A stretch of DNA of 64,000 bases. It comes from Methanosphaerula subterraneus (GTDB lineage: Archaea; Halobacteriota; Methanomicrobia; Methanomicrobiales; Methanospirillaceae). A model generated the notes under the pieces. The model had not been told where the DNA came from, made no database searches, and saw nothing but the letters and a program-made list of their open reading frames with translations. The stretch spans positions 744,001 through 808,000 of the forward strand of contig NZ_CP170508.1 in assembly GCF_052055875.1 (NCBI RefSeq). Direction: 5' to 3'. The position numbers were made by a program, and so were the translations under genes. Shown here piece after piece: positions 43,886-53,253 of this stretch; the stretch's first letter is position 1, and each line of letters starts with the position of its first letter.

Positions 43886-44368
43886 TCAGTCTCCGGCACG
43901 AGAGACCGGAACATAGATGTCGGTCAGCACCTCCTCCGGCTTCACCTGAGTCGGGTCGTTCAGGTAGACCTCGCGGACCGGGCCGGCGATGGTGAATCCA
44001 TGCTCATCGATCCAGGCGAAGAGCCGGGTATATGTCGGCCCGCAACCTTCATACGGCCCCCGATGCTGCACTCTCGCCATCCTCCCGCCGGGGAGGTCAT
44101 AGGTCGTTATCGGCCCATCACCTTCCACCGGCCCATCGACCGGGAAGGCGACCTCCATATCGGCGTCCCCTGCCTCGTTGGCGATCATGGCCTCCTCGAC
44201 CGATCCCTCGTGACAGATGAAGACCGGCGGTCCGCTCAGGACTGCCTGATGGGATAATCCATAGATATAGATCTCGCCAAGCATCGCGGGAATGTCACGA
44301 TAAAACCCCTTCTGCCGCATGCCAAGCACCTGTTGTGGCACAACGTCAATGATCTCGATCTCTTCCAT
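43886..44368 (-). CDS. GyrI-like / AraC effector-binding domain protein
   Basis: A 160-residue stand-alone small-molecule-binding domain of the SOUL/GyrI type. It starts IEIIDVVPQQVLGMRQKG, has two repeated beta-alpha-beta-beta halves, and ends in PVREVYLNDPTQVKPEEVLT followed by DIYVPV, the most conserved part of the family. Without a DNA-binding domain it may bind a drug or act as a hydrolase-like scavenger. Monocistronic. Confidence 0.85.
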   Translation of the reverse strand: MEEIEIIDVVPQQVLGMRQKGFYRDIPAMLGEIYIYGLSHQAVLSGPPVFICHEGSVEEAMIANEAGDADMEVAFPVDGPVEGDGPITTYDLPGGRMARVQHRGPYEGCGPTYTRLFAWIDEHGFTIAGPVREVYLNDPTQVKPEEVLTDIYVPVSRAGD

Positions 44369-44540
44369 ACCAGCATATCGGAGAAGTAGTTAAAAAAGGA
44401 GCTGGATCGGGGGAGATCTCCTGGTTTATACTGGTCTGACCTCAATCAGGATCATCTCTGCTTTCTATTCAAAAGAGAAGATTTTCAATGATTAAATCTA
44501 AATTATACCGTTATTACATTGTCACCAGGAGACGGGGATC

Positions 44541-45980
44541 GTGATGAAGGAACCGGAACCATCTGCAGATATTACTAAGCCTCTTCCCCTACCATCGCGA
44601 TCTCAGGGATCATTTCTTTCTGAGGAGTGGATCGTCCTCATCATCGCCATCATCTCCGGATTTCTAACCCCGTTCGATGGTTCTGCCACCAACATCGCCC
44701 TGCCGTTCATCAGTGGTGAGTTCCATATGGATGCAGTCTCACTCTCCTGGGTTGCAACCGCATACCTGCTCGCCTCCGCACTCGTCATCGTCCCGTTCGG
44801 CAAGATCGCAGACATTCACGGGAGGAAGAAGGTCTTTCTCGCAGGGCTCTCGATCTTCACCATCGCCTCGCTGCTGATGACGATGGTCCCATCCACGCCT
44901 GCACTGATCGGGATGCGGGTGCTTCAGGGGGCCGGGAGTGGGATGATCTTCGGCACCGCCGTCGCGATCCTCACCTCGGTGGTCCCAAAGCAGCGGCGCG
45001 GCCGGGCGCTCGGGATTTATATCACGTCGGTCTACCTTGGACTCACCCTCGGCCCGCCGCTCGGCGGGTTGCTGACCCAGTACTTCGGCTGGCGGTCCAT
45101 CTTTCTCGTCAACGTCCCTATCGGCGTCACCGCGGTGCTGCTCGTCCTCTGGAAACTGAAAGGCGAATGGGCTGAATGCGGAGGTGAACGCTTCGACCTG
45201 GTCGGGTCTCTGATCTATGCTGTCGGGCTGGTGGCGGTGATGTACGGATTCTCACAGCTCCCGTCATCCGCCGGCGGGGCGCTGGTCGTCGCCGGGCTGG
45301 TCACGATTTCGGCCTTTATCTGGTACGAGCAGCGGATCCCCACCCCCGTCCTCGACATGCGCCTCTTTGGCGAGAACAGAGTCTTCCTCTTTTCCAACCT
45401 CGCCGCCCTGATCAACTACAGTGCGACCTTTGCCGTGACGTTTCTCCTGAGCCTGGACCTCCAGTACACCAAGGGCTTCACCCCCGAACACGCCGGCATG
45501 ATCCTGGTCGCCCAGGCGTTCATGATGATGATCGTCTCACCAGTTGCAGGCTGGCTCTCAGACCGCATTGAACCACGGGTGGTGGCCTCGATCGGGATGG
45601 GATGCACAGCCCTCGGTCTCGGCCTCTTCAGTCTCTTCCTCAACGAGAGCACACCGCTCTGGTCCATACTCTCTATCCTGGTGCTGCTCGGTATCGGTGC
45701 GGGGCTCTTCTCCTCACCGAACACCAACGCAATCATGAGCGCCGTCGATAAGCGTTTCTACGGGGTGGCATCAGGAATGAATGGGACGATGAGACTGCTC
45801 GGACAGATGCTCTCGATGGGGATCGCCTCGATGATCTTTGCAATCGTGATCGGTCGTGTTGAGATCACCTCTGCGTTCTACCCGCAGTTCATCACCAGCG
45901 TTCATTATGCGTTCGTCCTCTTCACGATCCTCTGCATCGCAGGGATTTACGCATCGTATGCAAGGGGAAACACACACTGA
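44541..45980 (+). CDS. MFS drug exporter, DHA2 type
   Basis: A 479-residue exporter with about 14 helices. FDGSATNIALPFISGEF opens helix 1, motif A is PFGKIADIHGRKKVFLAG, motif B RVLQGAGSGMIFGTAVAI and motif C LGLTLGPPLGGLLTQYFGWR. It is closest in pattern to the 10656 exporter, including the helix with PNTNAIMSAVDKRFYGVASG near the end. Start GTG 44541 (GGAG 9 nt upstream) or the ATG directly after it. No regulator is adjacent; the GyrI-like gene is divergent. Confidence 0.92.
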   Translation: MMKEPEPSADITKPLPLPSRSQGSFLSEEWIVLIIAIISGFLTPFDGSATNIALPFISGEFHMDAVSLSWVATAYLLASALVIVPFGKIADIHGRKKVFLAGLSIFTIASLLMTMVPSTPALIGMRVLQGAGSGMIFGTAVAILTSVVPKQRRGRALGIYITSVYLGLTLGPPLGGLLTQYFGWRSIFLVNVPIGVTAVLLVLWKLKGEWAECGGERFDLVGSLIYAVGLVAVMYGFSQLPSSAGGALVVAGLVTISAFIWYEQRIPTPVLDMRLFGENRVFLFSNLAALINYSATFAVTFLLSLDLQYTKGFTPEHAGMILVAQAFMMMIVSPVAGWLSDRIEPRVVASIGMGCTALGLGLFSLFLNESTPLWSILSILVLLGIGAGLFSSPNTNAIMSAVDKRFYGVASGMNGTMRLLGQMLSMGIASMIFAIVIGRVEITSAFYPQFITSVHYAFVLFTILCIAGIYASYARGNTH

Positions 45981-46044
45981 TCTCTGGACTGAGAGGGATC
46001 AGTATTATATTGAGCATATCCCTATCACCTCCCTGGTGAAGAGC

Positions 46045-46218
46045 ATGGCAACGTGGAAGTATACCGGAGCAAAAGTCTCGGACGCACAGGTGAAAACCTC
46101 GCTTGAAGCGGTCAACGCCGCCTGTTTCAACTGTCAGACCGAGAGCAGCGAATGCCCGCTCGCACAGGCGGCCGCTGATATTGCCGCAATGCGGTCTGGA
46201 GCCGACCTCTCACCATAG
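46045..46218 (+). CDS. Small Cys-containing protein, 57 residues
   Basis: ATG 46045 has GGTGA 5 nt upstream. The product starts MATWKYTGAKVSDAQVKTSL, then EAVNAACFNCQTESSECPLA, with three Cys in 11 residues, and ends in a helix. The frame is open further upstream but that part is the MFS gene read out of frame. Function unknown; the Cys group could hold a metal. Confidence 0.55.
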   Translation: MATWKYTGAKVSDAQVKTSLEAVNAACFNCQTESSECPLAQAAADIAAMRSGADLSP

Positions 46219-46384
46219 GGCCGGCAGTAATATCGTGCAGGTGAACGGGTGCCGAATCAGTCTCCACTGACTGAGGCACCCGTCTGTTCTGGTGAACCAG
46301 TATGTGACGAGCACGAGCAGCTACGCTCGATGGAAATGGATGGTTTAGACCCAGAGCGGATGACCACAACCGGGCCGGCACTGC

Positions 46385-46392
46385 AAAAAAAA
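46385..46392 (-). terminator. T-run after the aIF-1A gene
   Basis: Eight T on the minus strand, 7 bp past the stop codon of the aIF-1A gene. Confidence 0.5.
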
Positions 46393-46398
46393 GAACGA

Positions 46399-46689
46399 TC
46401 AGATGTAATGGTTCTTACGGAGCCACTCGACCTGCGGAGGCAGGTAGCGGTACAGGATATCGCATTTCTCATCCTGGAAACTCCATGGTACCACGATCAG
46501 CGTGTCTCCTTCCCGTATCCAGGATCTCTTCTTGATCTTTCCTTTGATCCTTCCCATCCGGGTGACACCATCTATACATCTGACCCGGATATGATTTGCC
46601 CCGAGCAGGGTATCGGCCGAAGCGAATTGCTCTCTATTCCATCGCTTAGGCAACCTGACGCGGGTTGTCTGAACTCCTGCAGAGTTCAC
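46399..46689 (-). CDS. Translation initiation factor aIF-1A
   Basis: A 96-residue S1/OB-fold factor. Signature parts are TRVRLPKRWNREQFASADTL, then LGANHIRVRCIDGVTRMGRI, GKIKKRSWIREGDTLIVVPW and the end DILYRYLPPQVEWLRKNHYI. It binds the small ribosomal subunit A site during initiation. The N-terminal tail is shorter and less basic than in many archaeal aIF-1A proteins, so it may be a second copy. A long plus-strand frame over this gene (46249-47373) is only its shadow. Confidence 0.93.
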   Translation of the reverse strand: MNSAGVQTTRVRLPKRWNREQFASADTLLGANHIRVRCIDGVTRMGRIKGKIKKRSWIREGDTLIVVPWSFQDEKCDILYRYLPPQVEWLRKNHYI

Positions 46690-46875
46690 CCCGCCTTCGA
46701 GACTGTATTCCTGGGGGGTATCTGTTGTTCTATTATATGGGATGTACTCAACTCCGTGTGGTATAGTAATGACCTATTGGGATATATATTTATCCGCAAG
46801 CCCCTTTCTGCTGTTGGAGGAAAGTATTCCGGATCAGGAGATGTCAGGGCCAGGACCGGAGAGAAGGCTATCAGC

Positions 46876-47352
46876 TCAGATGATCTGGTGCTTGAGGCTC
46901 CCTTTTCCGGTGCAGTGATCGATATCGATCCTGTATACTCTCGTCCTCTCCCAGGCCTTCTCGAGGTACCGGTTCCCCTGCTCGAGGTAGTCAGGCGAGT
47001 ACTTGACGAGGAGTGCGACCAGGCCGTCTCGCTTCTCCTGTTCAAAAACTTCAGAAGCCCTGCCGGACAGAATCACACTCGAATAGTGGGTGCTGAATCG
47101 CTCAGGGATCACAGCGACATCGATGACAACGCAGAACGAGACCTGACTGTTCTCATTCAGGAGGTCCAGTTTCAGCCCCTCGGCTGCACAGTGGATATAG
47201 ATCATTCCATTGTGGTAGACATAGTTCAGGGGGACACCATAGGGGACTCCTCTCTGATCTGCGAGGGAGAGCACCCCATACACCCCGGTCTGCAGAATGT
47301 GCTCCGTCTCATCAGCGCCCAGCTGCTTCTCCTTTCTTTTCATCTCCTTCAT
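46876..47352 (-). CDS. Pyridoxamine 5'-phosphate oxidase-like flavin-binding protein
   Basis: A 158-residue split-barrel FMN protein, of the NimA/PNPOx-like group: GVYGVLSLADQRGVPYGVPL, NYVYHNGMIYIHCAAEGLKL, VSFCVVIDVAVIPERFSTHY and the C-terminal RVYRIDIDHCTGKGSLKH. Such archaeal proteins often reduce nitro compounds or use F420/FMN. The ATG has AGGTGAG 5 nt before it. Gap to aIF-1A is 186 bp. Confidence 0.88.
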   Translation of the reverse strand: MKEMKRKEKQLGADETEHILQTGVYGVLSLADQRGVPYGVPLNYVYHNGMIYIHCAAEGLKLDLLNENSQVSFCVVIDVAVIPERFSTHYSSVILSGRASEVFEQEKRDGLVALLVKYSPDYLEQGNRYLEKAWERTRVYRIDIDHCTGKGSLKHQII

Positions 47353-47715
47353 CCACTCACCTTCATGCAGTGAGAAGTTCAGCGGCCAGGATATTTATTG
47401 TGGCGTTTGATGAGTCCGGCAGGAGGTCATCGCCATTGAACCTGCCGATTTCCTTGCCACCCGGACCGTCCGGATCGGTACCGGAGCCCGACGGGGGAGA
47501 AGGAGATCTCGATCATCGGAGCTGCCCTCTGCCACGGCCATATCATCGGCCCCATGGACCTCGTCCGTCCGCTGGTGACAGGAGGAACAGGCGAACTGAT
47601 GCGAGACGCCGGAGAAAGGAGAACGACACCATTCTCTCGGTCGTAACACGGATGTTCAGCGACGCCAAACGGACAGGCTCATGATCCTGCCAACTCGTAT
47701 CGGAAGGTATAATCC
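47353..47715 (+). pseudogene. Possible frameshifted relic in a 363-bp gap
   Basis: No intact gene. On the plus strand one frame reads EPADFLATRTVRIGTGARRG, and the next frame continues GEKEISIIGAALCHGHIIGP, MDLVRPLVTGGTGELMRDAG and stops near 47645. The two pieces look like one coding sequence broken by a frameshift. I do not recognise the family. The minus frame 47395-47649 looks like its shadow. Confidence 0.3.
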
Positions 47716-48516
47716 GTGCGCCGATCAGCTCACTCCATGGCGCACCGTTTTCTTTCGCCAGCTGGCATCGGCCTGCTTGCGGGCTGGCTGACGAGCGCGG
47801 GGATCATCGCCATCAGCGGGGCGGGCCTCCTGCCGGCGTGGGCAAGCATGCCGCTCCTCCTCTTCGGGGGAGGGTTCGTGGCCGGCCTGGCAGCTCCCGT
47901 TCGGCCGACAACAGGCGCCCTGCTCGGCGCGGTTGCCGGCATATTCACCGGGGCTCTACTGACGATCGTGCTGTCCGTCCAGGGTACCCCTGCGTCGGAA
48001 CAGTATGTCACTCCCTTTCCGATCGCGCCGGTCGCTCTGGCACTTGTCTTCCTCTACACCCCAACCTGTGCGATCGCTGGCGCCCTCGGCGCAGCCGTCA
48101 GGACTCGCCTCTCTGTTCCCCGCCCGGCCTCCATGGAACGGGCACGACGCTGGACGCCCGAACTTCGACAGGGGGTCGGGATCGCAGGCGGTGCTCTCTT
48201 TATCATCGCATTCTGGGCCGCGATGATGCTCGAGCCGGGCACCCCGTTCTCCCTGCTCGTGGTGTTCGCGTTCGCCGGCGGTTTCGTGGCGGGGTTCCTG
48301 TCGTGCGGCGGGGCACGTGCGGGAGTCGCATCAAGCCTCCTTTCAGGCATCTTCGGACTCGGAGTCATTGCGATATTCATGATATGGCAGAGCCTGGCGA
48401 CAGGCGGTTTCGCCGCGGGGCTCTGGCCGATCGCCATTGCCATCATGGGGTTCATGGGGCTTCCGGCCGCTGCACTGGGCGGCGCTATCGGCGGGAGTTT
48501 CAGGAAGCCGGCCTGA
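47716..48516 (+). CDS. Polytopic membrane protein with two similar halves
   Basis: A 266-residue protein from GTG 47716. About seven to eight hydrophobic segments with many Gly and Ala. The two halves share a pattern: LLLFGGGFVAGLAAPVRPTT against LVVFAFAGGFVAGFLSCGGA, suggesting an internal duplication of a four-helix unit as in DUF5518-type proteins. A charged cytoplasmic loop (SMERARRWTPELRQ) separates them. Function unknown. Confidence 0.7.
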   Translation: MRRSAHSMAHRFLSPAGIGLLAGWLTSAGIIAISGAGLLPAWASMPLLLFGGGFVAGLAAPVRPTTGALLGAVAGIFTGALLTIVLSVQGTPASEQYVTPFPIAPVALALVFLYTPTCAIAGALGAAVRTRLSVPRPASMERARRWTPELRQGVGIAGGALFIIAFWAAMMLEPGTPFSLLVVFAFAGGFVAGFLSCGGARAGVASSLLSGIFGLGVIAIFMIWQSLATGGFAAGLWPIAIAIMGFMGLPAAALGGAIGGSFRKPA

Positions 48517-48636
48517 CGGTCGAGAGGGTGCTGATGATCCGTTGATGATCTGGATCGGTGCGAGAGATCATCACCCGGCGCATGTTATCGTTAGGGGCTG
48601 CGGTGATGATCACGACCTTTGTGTGGTCTGGGTCGG

Positions 48637-48930
48637 CTATCGCCTGTGCTGGTTCTCTTCTATGAGTTGGTATGCCAATCCCTGAATTTTTTGATTCTCG
48701 AATTCAACTGCCCCGTCGTACGTGATGAGCAGAATCCGGTGATAGGGTATGGGTTTCTCGCCATAGATGGTCTGGATGCTCAGGTAATAGGGCTCCAGAG
48801 TGATCTCGGAGCCGCTCACGCTGGACCGGTCGTTTGGTGCACCCCGGTCAATATACCAGACCTGGACTTTTTTTCTGTCGTAGCGGGGGTCGTGCCAGTA
48901 CTGGTGCAGGAGTGTATGGCTGGTTAACAT
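48637..48930 (-). CDS. DUF504 (UPF0248) family protein
   Basis: A 97-residue archaeal protein. It matches the DUF504 pattern: HTLLHQYWHDPRYDRKKVQV, the strand VWYIDRGAPNDRSSVSGSEI and KPIPYHRILLITYDGAVEFE. The family is small, widespread in archaea and uncharacterised; the PYHRI core suggests nucleic-acid or nucleotide binding but no activity is established. It is convergent with the preceding membrane protein gene. Confidence 0.82.
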   Translation of the reverse strand: MLTSHTLLHQYWHDPRYDRKKVQVWYIDRGAPNDRSSVSGSEITLEPYYLSIQTIYGEKPIPYHRILLITYDGAVEFENQKIQGLAYQLIEENQHRR

Positions 48931-49121
48931 GATCTGGCAGGTGAGGATGATGTCCGGGGAGGTTTAAAAAAATGCGCATACCGGCCTGGACTCCAGAGTC
49001 ACAGGATCGGGATCGGATCTCCCTGGCACAAATCCAGAAGAGAGGCCGGAGGATGCCGGCCGTCGCCGGCGGTCATTCCGGTTCGACACGCATATATCAG
49101 ATATGCGCCGATAGACTGGTG

Positions 49122-49568
49122 ATGGCGAAAATCCCTACCGAAGCAGCAAGTGTCCGTTTCGTGGTCCACGTGATCTCCGATATACAGCTGGCAGTCTATG
49201 TGGTGATCGCGGCCCTCTTCTCGATCGTGGCCATAGTCTCACTGTTCGATGCAATCAAAGAGATCCTGGCCCTCCCTTCATCCACAGATCTGCAGGTGGG
49301 GATCGTGGGAGTGCTCGAGGCACTCCTCCTCTCGATCACCGTGCTGACCCTGCTCACCACCGTGACCGTCTACTTTCAGACACGGCACTTCGAACCAAGG
49401 CCGCTTCTGATTGCCGGGCTGACCAGCATGATCCGGCATGTGATCGTCAGCAACGTCGCTTTCACCGAGCCGATGCAGATCCTGGGGACCGTGGCCGTCC
49501 TCGCGGTGCTGATCGCAGGGATCGTCCTGACACGTCCAGAGGATGCGACAGACCATCAGATCATGTGA
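49122..49568 (+). CDS. PsiE-like (phosphate-starvation-inducible E) membrane protein
   Basis: A 148-residue membrane protein with four helices. The order AVYVVIAALFSIVAIVSLFD, LLLSITVLTLLTTVTVYFQT, RPLLIAGLTSMIRHVIVSNV and QILGTVAVLAVLIAGIVLTR, with RHFEPRPLLIAGL between helices 2 and 3, fits the PsiE family. I start at ATG 49122 (MAKIPTEA); the frame up to 48972 is polar and has no ribosome binding site. Function unknown in archaea. Confidence 0.8.
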   Translation: MAKIPTEAASVRFVVHVISDIQLAVYVVIAALFSIVAIVSLFDAIKEILALPSSTDLQVGIVGVLEALLLSITVLTLLTTVTVYFQTRHFEPRPLLIAGLTSMIRHVIVSNVAFTEPMQILGTVAVLAVLIAGIVLTRPEDATDHQIM

Positions 49569-49994
49569 CCCTGTGAAAGGGACCGGTTCGACTCATCATA
49601 CCCTTTTTTGAGAATAACCCTGCTGTGTACCAGCATAAGCATTCACGATGCTTATCACCGTCGCACCCTCATGTTCTACGCACTGAAATTCTTTCAAATA
49701 TGACAGTACCGAAGGGGACGAGGAGAACAACGTTCCGAAGAGGGCTGCGAGCCCTACGACCTCCCCTATCCCGGGGCCTGCCCGGTCTGCGCCACCACAA
49801 ACCAGGAAGCGACGTTGCATCGTCTGAGTCCTGGCCAGGAAGAGGTATCTTCAAGTCGGGCCGGCGGAGGTCAGAACCGGATTACAGGTACAACGTGACA
49901 GATTGATTTAATTAACTTGTGACTTAATCAGGGACTACATCATACCTGTAACACACTCATATCCAATACAAATACGGAGGAGACAGGACGGGAG
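49569..49994. other. Gap with a possible CPVC-containing relic
   Basis: No gene with a usable start. The plus frame 49704-49898 (64 codons, opened by a stop, no start codon) reads SEEGCEPYDLPYPGACPVCA and continues polar to TGA; the two Cys of CPVC look functional, so it may be a truncated gene. Competing frames on both strands are less convincing. The right end is AT-rich and probably carries the promoter of the 49995 gene. Confidence 0.35.
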
Positions 49995-50825
49995 ATGACG
50001 ATGAAAGAAGATGATATCACGACAGACTGGGTCGAAACCTGGCGCCTCACTTATAATCGGTACCTGTCCACCCCACATCTTGTCCCAGAGGAACCCGAAG
50101 AGACGATCAGGCTATCGATGGCAGATCCCCGGCTCTGGGTCGCTCAGGCCAAGTACCTGATGGATCGGGTCGATCCCCCATCGGGCTCGTCGGTGCTGCT
50201 GGTTGGAGACCGGTCGATGCTACCGTATTTGATCTCCCGGAAAGGGAACCGGGTCACCGAGGTCACAAAATCAGAGGCGATGATAGACTCCCTGACCAAG
50301 TGTGCAGTCAAGCATTCGATGCAATCACGAATATCGGTCATTCCCGGGGGCTGGGAGAACCTCGCCGAAGGATGTACAGAGAAATTTCCGCTCCTCGTCG
50401 CTCCGTACTCGCTCTTCACTCAGGATCTGAAAGCAGTGGTCAGGGCTGTCGACTCCTGCTGTATCGACAGGGTCGTCCTCTTCTGGCATGGCACTCCTCC
50501 ACCAATTGCCGTTGCAATGAAGGAACTCTGGCCAAAAGTCCTCGGGTCCGAGTTCAATGATATCCCTCACGCCAACTGCCTGTACCGTGGACTTCGTCAG
50601 CTCGGCGTACCGGCCTCGATCGTCTGCAAGGAGTACCCGGACGGACGGTTGTATCCGACACTCGGCCACGCAGTTGTGGACCTCGGAGCCAGAATGGGCG
50701 GTGTCGATCAGCAGCAGGAAGGAATTATCCGCCAGTACCTTCGAAATCACCTCAATATGGAACAGAACGGGCTCAGGTTCCGCGGAAAGTCCATGCATGC
50801 AGAAATCTCCTGGAAAATCACGTGA
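49995..50825 (+). CDS. Protein of unknown function, methyltransferase-like fold possible
   Basis: A 276-residue soluble protein. The middle part SSVLLVGDRSMLPYLISRKG, then NRVTEVTKSEAMIDSLTK and SVIPGGWENLAEG, resembles the beta-alpha order of class I S-adenosylmethionine-dependent methyltransferases, but the glycine-rich motif is weak (GDRSM). Further on come CCIDRVVLFWHGTPPPIAV and VPASIVCKEYPDGRLYPTLG. I do not recognise a specific family. It faces the convergent M24 peptidase gene. Confidence 0.6.
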   Translation: MTMKEDDITTDWVETWRLTYNRYLSTPHLVPEEPEETIRLSMADPRLWVAQAKYLMDRVDPPSGSSVLLVGDRSMLPYLISRKGNRVTEVTKSEAMIDSLTKCAVKHSMQSRISVIPGGWENLAEGCTEKFPLLVAPYSLFTQDLKAVVRAVDSCCIDRVVLFWHGTPPPIAVAMKELWPKVLGSEFNDIPHANCLYRGLRQLGVPASIVCKEYPDGRLYPTLGHAVVDLGARMGGVDQQQEGIIRQYLRNHLNMEQNGLRFRGKSMHAEISWKIT

Positions 50826-50928
50826 TCCGGCCGGTTCAGAATATACGAACTGTTTTCGTGATCCACTGGTGCCTGAAACGAGTGCGGGGGATAAAAAATA
50901 CTTCATAAGCCGATGATGAACCTCATCA

Positions 50929-52113
50929 TCAGAATACCGGGATCAACCCGGGATTGTCTCCAGTGATGCAGCGACCCCCCTGAGGGGTCACGACGAAGGT
51001 ATTTTCTATCCCGACCAGCCCCACATCCCTGATTCCCTTCTTGGGCTCGAGTGCAAAGACCATCCCTTCCTCCAGGGGTTCATCAAACCCTTTCGCGATC
51101 ACGGGTTTCTCATCGATCCACAACCCGATGCCATGACCGAGGAACTTCACCTGATGCCGGCCGAACCCCATAAAATCTTTCAAAAATTCAGGACTCAGTC
51201 CATCGATAAGGCTCGTGTAGATCTCCGAGGGGATCGCTCCCGGTTTCAGGAGTGAGGCCAGTTCATTCTGTATCTCCACGCACTGCTCATGCACCTGGAC
51301 CGCCCCATCCGGAATGGGTCTCCCGAACATGTAGGTCGTGGTCTTGTCAGTATGGTACCCCTTGTATCCACACCCGATATCAACGTAGACAAGGTCGCCG
51401 TCCCGAAGTCTTCTCTCCCGGCATCCCATCAGCGGTACAGCCGGATACATCCCGGAAATTCCCCCCGGGGTGTTGACACAGGTCGGGCAGATGGAACTGG
51501 TTCCAAAACCGATCTGTCCCAGTACCATCTCATTGAACATGCCGAACCGCATGATCCCCTGGTGACCCTCCTGCACCATGAGGGAGTAGATAGCACTGTT
51601 GAGTTCCACCTCGTCGATCCCCTCTGAGAGAAGGTCGGGCACACAATCCTCCAGCACATGCCGGTGGATCTTTCCGGCCTGCTCCATGAGAGAGAGTTCA
51701 TACCCGCTCTTCACCGACCTGACAGCGGCCACCTCTGCATCGACCGCCTTCACCTCGGTGAAGTGAAGATATTTCTGCAGCCTCTGGAACTGTGCCATCG
51801 TCACCAGGTCCGTCTCCAGGTACATCGTTTTGGGAAGAGACTTCATGACCGCCGCGATGTCACGGTAACTGTGCATCTCCCTGATGCAGGGGAAGAATGA
51901 TTCGTCAAGGGCCCGTTCATAACTCTGGCGTACCCAGAAGACGGCTTCGTCATTCCGGGGGATGAGCAGCACGCCGTCCTGCATGGTCCCGGTGAAGTAG
52001 TAGAGGTGGATCTTCTCGAGGATGGCCACGATCTCCCAATCAGGATTTTTTCTATCCATCAGATCTCTGAAACGACTCATACGGTTCGTAAGTTCACAGA
52101 AAGGGACGCGCAT
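50929..52113 (-). CDS. M24 family metallopeptidase (Xaa-Pro aminopeptidase-like)
   Basis: 394 residues in two domains. The N-terminal creatinase-like domain covers ~10-140. The pita-bread domain covers ~150-394 and shows all five metal ligands: the two Asp in YVDIGCGYKGYHTDKTTT, His in FLGHGIGLWIDE, Glu in ALEPKKG and Glu in GIENTFVV. It likely removes the N-terminal residue before proline, or acts on a related small substrate. Start at ATG 52113 (MRVPFCELTN), where the creatinase domain begins; the frame to 52161 is less likely. Confidence 0.9.
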   Translation of the reverse strand: MRVPFCELTNRMSRFRDLMDRKNPDWEIVAILEKIHLYYFTGTMQDGVLLIPRNDEAVFWVRQSYERALDESFFPCIREMHSYRDIAAVMKSLPKTMYLETDLVTMAQFQRLQKYLHFTEVKAVDAEVAAVRSVKSGYELSLMEQAGKIHRHVLEDCVPDLLSEGIDEVELNSAIYSLMVQEGHQGIMRFGMFNEMVLGQIGFGTSSICPTCVNTPGGISGMYPAVPLMGCRERRLRDGDLVYVDIGCGYKGYHTDKTTTYMFGRPIPDGAVQVHEQCVEIQNELASLLKPGAIPSEIYTSLIDGLSPEFLKDFMGFGRHQVKFLGHGIGLWIDEKPVIAKGFDEPLEEGMVFALEPKKGIRDVGLVGIENTFVVTPQGGRCITGDNPGLIPVF

Positions 52114-52215
52114 GCTGATTTTATAATATAGTTGATGATGATATTTATCGATAGTCGACAACGCCCCGGTGGAAACCGGCGGCTGGCAGCGATAGTAAAA
52201 AAGGGGATCCCTGCA

Positions 52216-53253
52216 TCAACACGTACTCTCAAAGAAGACCGGCCAGAACGGGTCCTGTTCAGGGATGCGGAGCTGCTCGATGGTACCGTCGACCCGCCGG
52301 ACCGTCCGCTCCTCTGGATTATCCGTGACCTTTCCGATCACCGACACCGGGATCCCGGACCGGGTCAGGTGGTCGACGATCGCATCGGAACTTGACGGAT
52401 CGGCGGTCAGAAGGAGCGTTCCCTCGGCGATCGATGCCAGAGGATCCAGATCAAACTGCTCGCAGACCATTCTGACCTCTTTCGGATAGATGATCTGCGC
52501 CTCGTCGATCACCATCCCGGTGCCGCTCGCCTCTGCGATCTCATAGAGCCCGCCGAGCACTCCCCCCTCCGTCGCATCGTGCATCGCCGTCACCTCGCCG
52601 GCCTCGCGGGCGAGGGCCGCATCCGCCACCACCGACATCTGCCAGCAGAGGTCCTGCGCGGACTTCACGAGCCAGGCAGGGTGCTTCACCCTCAGTTCCT
52701 GCTCACGGAGCACCGAGAGGAGGGCCGCGGTCTCGATCGCCGGCCCCTTGGTCAGCAGCACGTCATCGCCGGGCCGGGCACCTGCAGAGGTGATGTACTC
52801 CCCCTTCTCAGCCACCGCAAAGACCGTGATCCCACCGATCGTCGGGGCGGCAAATCCCGGATAGTACCCGGTATGTCCGCCGACGATCGCGATCCCGAGA
52901 TCCTTCGCCGCCTGGTCGATCGCGTCCACGATCGTCCGGAAGTCCTGGTCTGACGTGCCAGGGGGCATCAGCAGCGAGTAGGTCATGTACCGCGGCTTCA
53001 CTCCCATCACCGCGACATCGCTGGCCCCGATATGGACCGTATGCCAGCCGAAGAGATCGTAGGGCTGGTTCGGGATGGCAAAGATCGGATCTTCGGCGAC
53101 GATCAGTACCCTGCCGTCCCCGAGGTCGATCACCCCTGCATCGATCCCCGCGGTTGGAGGCACGATCACCGACTGATCGGCTGCACCGGTCCGACGGAGG
53201 AGAAATGAGGCGAAGGTCGCCGCATCGATCTTACCGATCTTCTCATCGCTCAT
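52216..53253 (-). CDS. AIR synthase-related (PurM/ThiL/HypE superfamily) protein
   Basis: A 345-residue protein of the PurM-like ATP-binding fold. VHIGASDVAVMGVKPRYMTY (~80-99) is the first metal/ATP loop, IVGGHTGYYPGFAAPTIGG the second, and MHDATEGGVLGGLYEIAEAS (~215-235) the C-domain motif. It is related to HypE, SelD and ThiL. Directly upstream and overlapping by 11 bp is thiN, so a role in thiamine monophosphate phosphorylation or another thiamine step is possible but unproven. ATG 53253 has GGAGG 7 nt upstream; the longer frame only reads thiN out of frame. Confidence 0.87.
   Translation of the reverse strand: MSDEKIGKIDAATFASFLLRRTGAADQSVIVPPTAGIDAGVIDLGDGRVLIVAEDPIFAIPNQPYDLFGWHTVHIGASDVAVMGVKPRYMTYSLLMPPGTSDQDFRTIVDAIDQAAKDLGIAIVGGHTGYYPGFAAPTIGGITVFAVAEKGEYITSAGARPGDDVLLTKGPAIETAALLSVLREQELRVKHPAWLVKSAQDLCWQMSVVADAALAREAGEVTAMHDATEGGVLGGLYEIAEASGTGMVIDEAQIIYPKEVRMVCEQFDLDPLASIAEGTLLLTADPSSSDAIVDHLTRSGIPVSVIGKVTDNPEERTVRRVDGTIEQLRIPEQDPFWPVFFESTC

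Noticed and set aside
46249..47373. 374-codon plus-strand open frame
   Set aside because: It lies antisense to aIF-1A and the flavin-binding protein, both with clear motifs, and its own translation shows no family pattern.
49596..49820. 74-codon minus frame
   Set aside because: Competes with the CPVC-containing plus frame, has no ribosome binding site and no recognisable domain.
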